Source: JARRQB01 sp965368585 (GTDB lineage Bacteria > Pseudomonadota > Gammaproteobacteria > Chromatiales > Chromatiaceae). From it: 33,820 bases of DNA. The stretch lies in NCBI GenBank assembly GCA_965368585.1, contig CBDUNM010000040.1:1-33820 (forward strand). Direction: 5' to 3'. The translations under genes were made by a program, and so were the position numbers. Below are positions 1 through 7,028 of this stretch, in pieces. Numbering within the stretch: position 1 is the first letter of the stretch; the number at the start of each line of letters is the position of its first letter. Under the pieces are notes generated by a model. That model was not told the DNA's origin. It did no database searches and saw only the letters and a list, made by a program, of their open reading frames with translations.

Positions 1-289
1 TCCGGGGTGAGAGAGGGAACTACAACGTGCAAGCGGTTTCTTTAGGCAACTGTAAATTGTAGTCATCCGGGGTGAGAGAGGGAACTACAACCAATGATAA
101 GACCCGCTTCTTCTTCGTTTTATTGTAGTCATCCGGGGTGAGAGAGGGAACTACAACTTTCGCGCCGAGTATATCGACGCGTGCAGAATTGTAGTCATCC
201 GGGGTGAGAGAGGGAACTACAACGAAACGACAGGTGAGGTAGGTAAAAATGGCATTGTAGTCATCCGGGGTGAGAGAGGGAACGACGAC
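1..289 (-). CRISPR. CRISPR array, type II-C-like repeats (right end)
   Basis: Five 36-bp repeats are visible: 1-26 (cut by the window edge), 56-91, 122-157, 188-223 and 254-289. They are separated by spacers of 29-30 bp (27-55, 92-121, 158-187, 224-253). Read on the minus strand the repeat begins GTTGTAGTTCCC and ends GACTACAAT, the same layout as the Neisseria type II-C repeat (GTTGTAGC...CTACAAT). The TACAAT end resembles the -10 box that drives each crRNA in that system. The last repeat is degenerate at one end: positions 284-289 read gacgac instead of tacaac. Its TACAAT end is intact. Cas9, Cas1, Cas2 and tracrRNA are not in the window and would lie to the left. Type II-C is inferred from repeat sequence and spacer length only. 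Confidence 0.95.
254..289 (-). repeat. Terminal degenerate CRISPR repeat
   Basis: This copy differs from the other repeats at two bases near the end facing the flanking gene (284 and 287), while the TACAAT end next to spacer 224-253 is unchanged. It marks the array boundary. If crRNAs start inside repeats as in type II-C, this copy needs only its promoter half, which would explain the relaxed end. Confidence 0.85.
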
Positions 290-312
290 GCGAGGAAGCG
301 AAAATTGCGTTG

Positions 313-1647
313 TCAATCCGGTTGGGTTTGCGGGTTGGTTGGCGGCTTGTCCCCGGCGGTACGAAAATCCATCGCCCGCAGGCCGTGTTTCTTCATCAGC
401 GTTTGGAGGTAGGAGCGGTTCATGCCGCTGCGCCGGGCCAGTTCGACCACCCTGCCGTGCACTTCGTACAAGCCCTGCTCGAGGTAAGCACGCTCGGCCG
501 CGTCGGAGGCGCTTTTTCGCACTTCGCCGAGCGACAGGCCGGTGGCCAGCGACTTGGCCCTTGCGTCGCCCGGCGCGGGCCGCACGTACTCGGGCAGGTG
601 CTCGAGGTCGGCGGATTCGTCGGACAGACACGCCAGCCTGAAAACGATATTGCGCAGTTCCCGTACATTACCCGGGTATGCGTAGGCCAGGAGACAGTCT
701 CTGAGCCGCGGCGTCAGTCTTACCGGACGGCGTTGTAGCTGCTCGGCCGCCTCGTCGGAGAAAAACTCGATCAGCAGCGGAATCTCGTCCCTGCGCTCAC
801 GCAGCGGCGGCAGGGTGACCTGCAGCACGCTGAGCCGGTAGTAAAGATCTTCTCTGAATTCGCCTTTTTCACTGAGCGCCTTGAGGTCTCTGTTGGTGGC
901 GGCGACGATACGCGTATCGACGGTGATGGTGTGATCCGAACCGACCCGCTGTATTTCGTTCGACTGCAGTACCAGCAACAGTTTGACCTGTCCGTGCAGC
1001 GGCAGCTCCCCGACCTCGTCGAGAAAGATCGTGCCCTTGTGGGCAGCCTCGAACATCCCCTGGCGATCGCCGGTGGCGCCGGTAAAGGCGCCCTTTTTAT
1101 GGCCGAACAGTTCGGACTCCAGGAGATTGTCCGGAATGGCTCCGCAATTGACCGAGATCAGCGGCTGATCGGCGCGCCTGCCGTTGGCGTGGATGACCTT
1201 GGCCAGCAGCTCCTTGCCGGTCCCGCTCTCGCCGTCGATGAGCACCGGCAGATCGGTCGGCGCCGCCCGTTCGCCGATTTCCAGCGCTTCCAGCAGTTTC
1301 GGGCTCTCGCCGAACACGCCTTCGAAAACGAAGCTGCGGTCGAGCAGGGCCTGCCGGCGCTGCGCCGCCGATACCCGTTTCGGCGCTTGGTCGGTCAACG
1401 GTTCGAGCGCCTCCAACTCGCCGTCCTCGGCGTTGTCCGTGCCCCATGCCGAGGTCTTCACGAAGCGTTCCTTGCGAAACTGCATCACGGCCTCTTCGCG
1501 GATGGCGTTGCATTGCTTGAGCAGCTTCTGGATCTCCGGCCCCTCCAGCCGGGAGGCCCAGCGCAGAGTCGAGCGGAGGATCTCGATCTGCTCGAGCAGA
1601 GTGCCGTAAGAGCTAGTTGACGACTTCTTGATGTTGAACGATTTCAC
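313..1647 (-). CDS. Sigma-54-dependent transcriptional activator (AAA+ / Fis-type HTH)
   Basis: An enhancer-binding activator that uses ATP to open sigma-54 RNA polymerase complexes. Counted from the GTG at 1647 (444 aa), it has an N-terminal region of about 105 residues with no receiver, GAF or PAS signature. The AAA+ domain follows, with Walker A GESGTGKE (139-146), the sigma-54 loop GAFTGA (186-191) and Walker B IFLDEVGE (207-214). A Fis-type HTH near the C-terminus reads RSGMNRSYLQTLMKKHGL. The start is uncertain. The frame stays open to 1731, which would overlap the upstream exporter gene by over 100 bases; the GTG at 1647, with CAGG 8 bases upstream, cuts the overlap to 35. As last gene of the exporter cluster it may control that cluster, but I found no convincing -24/-12 promoter in the cluster. 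Its signal is unknown. Confidence 0.9.
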   Translation of the reverse strand: MKSFNIKKSSTSSYGTLLEQIEILRSTLRWASRLEGPEIQKLLKQCNAIREEAVMQFRKERFVKTSAWGTDNAEDGELEALEPLTDQAPKRVSAAQRRQALLDRSFVFEGVFGESPKLLEALEIGERAAPTDLPVLIDGESGTGKELLAKVIHANGRRADQPLISVNCGAIPDNLLESELFGHKKGAFTGATGDRQGMFEAAHKGTIFLDEVGELPLHGQVKLLLVLQSNEIQRVGSDHTITVDTRIVAATNRDLKALSEKGEFREDLYYRLSVLQVTLPPLRERRDEIPLLIEFFSDEAAEQLQRRPVRLTPRLRDCLLAYAYPGNVRELRNIVFRLACLSDESADLEHLPEYVRPAPGDARAKSLATGLSLGEVRKSASDAAERAYLEQGLYEVHGRVVELARRSGMNRSYLQTLMKKHGLRAMDFRTAGDKPPTNPQTQPD

Positions 1648-4600
1648 TGGAGGAACCTGACATCTGCCGTTGAACCAGTTGATAGTACATACCTCTGCGA
1701 TCCACCAAATCCTGATGTTTGCCCTCTTCAACGATCGCCCCTCCGTAAAGCACCAGAATCTTGTCCGCGTTCATGATGGTGCTCAGGCGGTGGGCGATGA
1801 CGATGGCGGTCCGCCCTTTCAGTACCTCGTGCATATTCTTCAGGATGTTGCTTTCCGACTGGGTGTCGAGCGCGGATGTCGCCTCGTCGAGCACCAGCAC
1901 CCGCGGGTCGTGATACAGGGCCCGTGCGATGCACAGACGCTGCATCTGACCACCGGACAGCCCGGTACCGCGTTCGCCCACGATCTGTTCGTAACCGAGC
2001 GGCATACTGCTGATGAAGCCGTGCGCGTCCGCCAGCCTGGCCACTTCGACCACGCGTCGCTGGTCGGGGTTTTCCTCGCCCGCGGCGATATTCTCGACGA
2101 TGGTGCCGGAAAACAGCAGGTTGTTCTGCATGACGTAGCCGGTTTGGCGGCGGTAGTATTCTTTGTCCACGACGTTCAGGTCGTAGCCGTCGATGAGGAT
2201 CTTGCCTTCGGTGGGAGGATAGAAGCCCACGACCAGCTTGGCCAGGGTGGTCTTGCCGGAACCGCTGGGACCGACGATGGCGACCAACTCACCGGGCTTG
2301 ATGTCGAGGTTAATGTTTTCCAGGACGTACGAATTCTCCTTGCCGCCGTAACGAAAGAACACGTTTTCGAACTGGATTTGTCCGTCGATGTCCGGCAGCA
2401 CGATTCGCGACTCGAGCTCTTCGGGTTTCTGCTCCGGTTCGATATCGAGCACGTCACCCAGCCGTTCCATGGCCACGGCGGTCTCCTGAACTTCGTCCCA
2501 CAGCCCGATCAGGCCCATCAACGGCGACATCGCGCTGCCCATGAGCATGTTGAAGGCGATCAGCTGCCCGATGGTCAGCTGCTGACTCAGGACCATGTTC
2601 GCGCCGACCCACAGAATCACGATAGTCGTCGCCGCGTTCAGGAGTTCACCCGCCAGACCCAATAGAATCTCGAAGCGCTGCGCGCGGTAACTGACATCCA
2701 GTGCATTGGCGTACTTCTTCTCCCAGCGCATGCGCATGGGGCGCTCGATGGCCATGGCCTTGACGGTTTCCGCGCCGCTGATGGTTTCCATCAACACGGC
2801 TTCGGCGTCGGTCGAGGTCTCGAACTCGCGCCTTGCGTAGTCTTTCAGCCTGGGCGTGACCGCCAGCGTCAGCAGGCCCATGGGGATGACGAAGGCAAGC
2901 AGCAGCAGGGTCATCTTGACGTTGTACATAAACAGCACGATGAAGTAGATAAATACCATCAGCAGATTGAGCAACGTGCTGATGGTGGATTCCGTCATGA
3001 AATTGCGCACCGTCAGGTTCTCCTGAAAGCGTGCGAAGATATCGCCGGTCCTGCGCTTGTCGAAAAAGCTGATGGGTAACGACAGGGTATGCATGAAGAA
3101 TTGCGAGACCATCGTGAAGTCGAGGTTGCGGGTCAGATAGTTGGTCAGGAACCCGCGCAGGACCGTGGTCAGCTGCGTAAAGACATGCACCAGAATCAGG
3201 CCTATGATCAGTACATGCAGCAACTGCACGCTGTCGTGAACGACCACCCGGTCAAGGATATTCTGGATGATGATGGGTGGCGCGACACCCAGCACCTCGA
3301 TGATCATGGTGGCCATGATCAGGTGGCCGATGATGTTCTTGTAGGGGGCGAGATAGCCGGCGAAGCGAACCCATGGAGAACGGCTGGCCACGTGAACCAT
3401 ATCGGCGCCGGGCGTAAACAGCAGGCAGGTGCCGGTCCAACCCTTGTCGAACTCCTCGACCGTCATCTTAGCGAAGCCCCGGCCCGGGTCGGCCACCCAT
3501 ACGTGGCGCTTGGAAATGCCGTATACCACCACATAGTGGTAGCCTTCCCAGTGGGCGATGAAGGGCAGGTCGAAACCGAGCAGGGTTGCGTAGGTGGTTT
3601 GCACGCCGCGTGTGCTGAAGCCGAGCGACTCGCCAACCTGCGCCAGGCTTTCCAGCGTCGCCCCCTCGGTCGTGACGTTGGCCATTTCCCTGAGCTTCCC
3701 CAGGGTCAGCGGTATGCCGTAATGCTTGCAGATCATCGCCAGGCAGGCCGCGCCGCAGTCGGCCTCTTCCGCCTGTTCGATCAGCGGAAAACGCGGCAGC
3801 ACCTTTTCGCCGCGTCCGGGTCTGGAACCCAGGTCGAGCAGCAGCGGCCGCTTTCTGCGCCTGGCAACCTTCTTTTGCCGCTCCAATTCACGTTCGGCCG
3901 TCTGGATTCGCTCCTCGAGGAGATCCTTGACACGCGGGTTTCGCTCCAGCGCGAAACGCAGCGTCTCGTCCGGTATCACCAGCAGGACGACTTCGGTTTG
4001 GGTCACGGCCGAGGCCGGTTGCTCGGCGCGATGCAGCGCCGCGTATTCGCCGAACACATCGCCCTGCTGCACTGTACCGATCGAATACTCCGTGCCTTCC
4101 GCCGTGCAGGAGAGCTTGACCGTTCCCTGGCGCACGACGTAAAGGCGTTGATCTTCGCTCGAGCCCTGCTCCAGCACTGTCATGCCGGCGGGCAGGCGTT
4201 TCACGCCGACGCTGCGCATCAGCTGTTCGAGTTCGGTGTGATCGACCTTGCCTTTGAGATCGAACAAGCGGTTGACGACGCTGCCCGCGGTGCGGATAGC
4301 GGCGTATCTGGATATGAAGCTCGACGCGTCCTGGTTGCGGGCGAGCAGCGGTGTAATCGCCGCGCGCGGTATGATCAACAGTTCCGTTTTGGACGACGAA
4401 CGTACCGAGTACTCATGACGCTGTTCCCGCAACGCGCCGATTTCCGCGAATACGTCGCCCGCCTTGCGAATACCGATACTGGTCTCTTTGCCGTTGGTTT
4501 CGGAGAACAAGCGGACCATGCCGGACCGTACGACGTATACGCTCTCACACTCGTCCCCGGTTTGGTAGACCATGTCGCCCAATTCGTACCATTTCGACTG

Positions 4601-4693
4601 CGCCTGCGCGGCGAGTTTCTCGAGTTCCTCGGAATGGAAAGCCGATAACATCTCTACGCCGGCAAGAAATTCAACTATGGAGTCAGTCGTCAC
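1613..4693 (-). CDS. Peptidase-containing ABC exporter with two cNMP-binding domains
   Basis: An inner-membrane exporter of the bacteriocin/NHLM type that cuts a leader peptide from its substrate while transporting it. From the GTG at 4693 (GGGAAG just upstream) the 1026-aa protein has two cyclic-nucleotide-binding-like domains (about 10-125 and 155-265) and an Arg/Lys-rich linker. The C39 protease domain (about 300-430) has a complete catalytic set: Cys313 in DCGAAC, His386 and Asp402. The transmembrane domain covers about 440-740. The ATPase has Walker A GPSGSGKTT (808-816), LSGGQ (912-916), Walker B VLVLDEA (932-938) and the switch His968. Most C39 exporters lack cNMP domains; HetC-like and NHLM ATP-binding exporters are the closest known architecture. 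It lies in one direction with foldase, adaptor and outer-membrane genes, so the set forms a complete type I channel. The substrate is not visible. Confidence 0.95.
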   Translation of the reverse strand: MTTDSIVEFLAGVEMLSAFHSEELEKLAAQAQSKWYELGDMVYQTGDECESVYVVRSGMVRLFSETNGKETSIGIRKAGDVFAEIGALREQRHEYSVRSSSKTELLIIPRAAITPLLARNQDASSFISRYAAIRTAGSVVNRLFDLKGKVDHTELEQLMRSVGVKRLPAGMTVLEQGSSEDQRLYVVRQGTVKLSCTAEGTEYSIGTVQQGDVFGEYAALHRAEQPASAVTQTEVVLLVIPDETLRFALERNPRVKDLLEERIQTAERELERQKKVARRRKRPLLLDLGSRPGRGEKVLPRFPLIEQAEEADCGAACLAMICKHYGIPLTLGKLREMANVTTEGATLESLAQVGESLGFSTRGVQTTYATLLGFDLPFIAHWEGYHYVVVYGISKRHVWVADPGRGFAKMTVEEFDKGWTGTCLLFTPGADMVHVASRSPWVRFAGYLAPYKNIIGHLIMATMIIEVLGVAPPIIIQNILDRVVVHDSVQLLHVLIIGLILVHVFTQLTTVLRGFLTNYLTRNLDFTMVSQFFMHTLSLPISFFDKRRTGDIFARFQENLTVRNFMTESTISTLLNLLMVFIYFIVLFMYNVKMTLLLLAFVIPMGLLTLAVTPRLKDYARREFETSTDAEAVLMETISGAETVKAMAIERPMRMRWEKKYANALDVSYRAQRFEILLGLAGELLNAATTIVILWVGANMVLSQQLTIGQLIAFNMLMGSAMSPLMGLIGLWDEVQETAVAMERLGDVLDIEPEQKPEELESRIVLPDIDGQIQFENVFFRYGGKENSYVLENINLDIKPGELVAIVGPSGSGKTTLAKLVVGFYPPTEGKILIDGYDLNVVDKEYYRRQTGYVMQNNLLFSGTIVENIAAGEENPDQRRVVEVARLADAHGFISSMPLGYEQIVGERGTGLSGGQMQRLCIARALYHDPRVLVLDEATSALDTQSESNILKNMHEVLKGRTAIVIAHRLSTIMNADKILVLYGGAIVEEGKHQDLVDRRGMYYQLVQRQMSGSSSEIVQHQEVVN

Positions 4694-4815
4694 TGGTGCT
4701 TCCCATTATTGTCGGTACGGAGCAGTGCTCAGGCCGGTGTCAGGCGTTTGCGGCTAGTGGGTCTTCCTGGCGCGCACGGGCTGAGGCTCGGGCTCGCGTG
4801 CGATGCGCGCCGGTG

Positions 4816-5586
4816 TTACGCGATTTCGATTGCGTGATCCTTAGCGCGTTCTTCCAGCCATACGTCGTGCAGCTTTTTGGCTACTTGTTTCTTGCGGGTC
4901 TCGTCGAGAACGGCCGATTTCTTTTCGATGACCTTGAAGATCTCGAAGGCTTTGCCGTCGGCCGAAGGAAAGGGGCCCAGCACGGCACCTTCGGCTGCGT
5001 TAAACACCTTGGCCTCGAGTTCGTTCTGCAACGCGCCGCGTATGACCGTGCCGATCACGCCGCCGCGGTCGCGCGTTTCGAGGTCCAACGAGTGTTCCCG
5101 GGCGAGATCGTGGAAACTGTCAGGGTCGTCTTCCAGCAAGGCGCCCAGTTCCCGCGCGGTGCCCTCCGACGCCAGCACGATATGGCCGACCTCGATGCTG
5201 TCGAACTCGGGGGAATTGAGGCTGAAGTATTCCTCAATGGCGGCCTCCGAGGTGACCATGTCGACGACCTTTTCTTTGAGCAACAACTCGGCAAGATAAG
5301 TTTCAAACTCATCCAGGCTGAGACCCAGATTGTCGAGAAACTCCATGGCTGCCTTGGCCCGGTGCAGTCCCTGCACGCGGCGGATCTGGTCAAACCTTTC
5401 CTGGACCTCTTCCGTCGATACTGAGACACCTGCCTTTTTTGCGGCCAGTACGGTGACCCGGTCTGTGACCATGTCGTCGAGGATCTGCTCGAACTTACCG
5501 TTCAGCTTGAGGTACCGAGCAAGATCGTCGATACGGATTTCATGGTCATCGATTTTCGCCAGTAGTGAAGCGTCTTCTTTGGTCAT
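4816..5586 (-). CDS. Parvulin-like peptidyl-prolyl isomerase / foldase
   Basis: A 256-aa protein with a SurA-like helical N-terminal region (about 1-110) and a PpiC/parvulin-like domain (about 125-220). Landmarks are VGHIVLAS with His135, FHDLAREHS (158-166), RGGVIG (174-179) and the closing FEIFKVIEKK segment. There is no signal peptide or membrane segment, so the protein should be cytoplasmic, unlike SurA or PpiD. Placement between adaptor and exporter genes suggests it handles the substrate before export. Similar isomerase genes sit beside HlyD/HetC-like exporters in other bacteria (family knowledge). Catalytic activity is not certain, because parvulin active-site residues are only partly recognisable by eye. 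A 122-bp gap separates it from the exporter gene; I see no ORF or strong promoter in that gap. Confidence 0.85.
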   Translation of the reverse strand: MTKEDASLLAKIDDHEIRIDDLARYLKLNGKFEQILDDMVTDRVTVLAAKKAGVSVSTEEVQERFDQIRRVQGLHRAKAAMEFLDNLGLSLDEFETYLAELLLKEKVVDMVTSEAAIEEYFSLNSPEFDSIEVGHIVLASEGTARELGALLEDDPDSFHDLAREHSLDLETRDRGGVIGTVIRGALQNELEAKVFNAAEGAVLGPFPSADGKAFEIFKVIEKKSAVLDETRKKQVAKKLHDVWLEERAKDHAIEIA

Positions 5587-5648
5587 TGTTTTACTACCCG
5601 GTTAACTGATGAACGTATCGATCGACGGCTGGCACTCTGCGGTGCTCT

Positions 5649-7028
5649 TTATCCTGCAGTATTCCTCAGCGGGTCCAGTGCCAGGTCGACCAGTCTGCGT
5701 TTGCGTACGGCAATTTCCGTCTTGGCCTCCATGCCGTAACGTACCGGTATGCGGACGTTGTTGACAGTGAAATAATCCCGTTCCAATCCCACGCGGGCCT
5801 TGTAGAAAGTTTTCTTGGTGACCGGGTCGAACTGCGTCGACGGCGCGATGTATTCCAGTTCGCCTTCCAAAAAGCCGTAACGCTGATAGGGGAAGGCGTT
5901 CAGCTTGACTTTGGCCGGCATACCCACCTTGAGGAAGGCCCGGTTGCGTTCGTCGATCTTGATCTCCAGTACTTTCCTGCCGCCCTCGGGCGCCATCACC
6001 GCAACCGGCTTCTTATCGTCGACCTTCTCGCCCACCTTGTCGGCCGCCAGGAAGGTGACGACGCCGTCTATCGGCGCGCGTATGCGCAGAAAATTGTCTT
6101 CGTCGATGTCGTCGAATTTCACTCGAGAGGCGATGCGGGCCTTGGCGCGCGCCAGGCGGAGTTCGTTCTCCAGGGACTTCTCCTCGTTCTCCAGATTCAG
6201 CAGGCCGCTTTCGTACTTGGATTGAAACGCCAGCAATTCCTGCGATTTCTTCTCGATCTCCGCCTTCTTCTTGTCGTATTCATTGTTCAGCGACAACTCG
6301 AACTCGCCCAGCTTGACCTCCGCCAACTTGAGATCCAGGATTTTATCCTGGTACTCCTTGCGCTTGTCCGCGACCTGTTGTTTCGATATCCCGCCGCCGC
6401 CGGGAGACTTGAACAACCGCTCGTGCTGCCCCAGCACCCGCCGCGCATGATCGCGTTGCTGGCGCGCCTTCTCGACGTCGGCGCGCGCCTTTTGCAGCTT
6501 CAGGGTCTGTTCTTCGGCCAGTTTTGCGATGCTTTCGGCCACCCGTTTTTCGTGTTGTTGCCGATCCGATTCAAGCTTCAGCTGCATAGCCTGCAGTTCC
6601 TTTTCGGAAGCCTTTCTTTTCGCCGGGTACGCTTGCATCCGCTTCTCAATATGGTCCACCGCCATCTTTGCCGTCAACGCATCGCCCATGAGTTGAATGG
6701 CGGCCGGGGAGTTGACTCGAAACAGCACGTCGCCCTTCGCGGCGGGCATGCCTTCCGCCACATAGATGTCGGTCAGGTCGCCCTTCACCGGCACGTAGAT
6801 GCGGTGTTCCTGCGCCCCGGGGGTGACCGCGCCATTGGCCACGACGATCACATCGGCGCGGCCGAAGAACGACCAGGTCACGCCGGTCAGCAACAGCCCG
6901 AGCAGGACGTAGATGGTCTTGCGCATCAGGCTGGAGGGCTCGGAAATCAGTATCGAAATCCCTTCTGCGCTGTGCTCCTCGAAAAGCCTGCCAAGCCCCT
7001 TGCGGGACCGGTAATAGACGGGACTCAT
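5649..7028 (-). CDS. HlyD-family membrane fusion protein
   Basis: A periplasmic adaptor linking the ABC exporter to the outer-membrane channel. The 459-aa protein has a short cytoplasmic N-terminus, one membrane segment (about 38-55) and a first half-lipoyl piece with IYVPVKGDLTDIYVAEGMP. A long, highly charged coiled-coil hairpin (about 125-300) follows, then the second half-lipoyl piece (LRIRAPIDGVVTFLAADKVGEKV) and a C-terminal beta-barrel region. Its ATG overlaps the stop codon of the FHA-domain gene in ATGA (7025-7028), so the two are probably translationally coupled. Size and layout are normal for type I secretion adaptors. Confidence 0.93.
   Translation of the reverse strand: MSPVYYRSRKGLGRLFEEHSAEGISILISEPSSLMRKTIYVLLGLLLTGVTWSFFGRADVIVVANGAVTPGAQEHRIYVPVKGDLTDIYVAEGMPAAKGDVLFRVNSPAAIQLMGDALTAKMAVDHIEKRMQAYPAKRKASEKELQAMQLKLESDRQQHEKRVAESIAKLAEEQTLKLQKARADVEKARQQRDHARRVLGQHERLFKSPGGGGISKQQVADKRKEYQDKILDLKLAEVKLGEFELSLNNEYDKKKAEIEKKSQELLAFQSKYESGLLNLENEEKSLENELRLARAKARIASRVKFDDIDEDNFLRIRAPIDGVVTFLAADKVGEKVDDKKPVAVMAPEGGRKVLEIKIDERNRAFLKVGMPAKVKLNAFPYQRYGFLEGELEYIAPSTQFDPVTKKTFYKARVGLERDYFTVNNVRIPVRYGMEAKTEIAVRKRRLVDLALDPLRNTAG

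Noticed and set aside
3089..4648. A 519-codon plus-strand frame opposite the exporter
   Set aside because: Shadow of the exporter gene; composition and lack of motifs show no independent coding.
5587..5648. TGGCACTCTGCGGTGCT as a plus-strand sigma-54 promoter
   Set aside because: GG and GC are 11 bases apart rather than 10 and no plus-strand gene follows.
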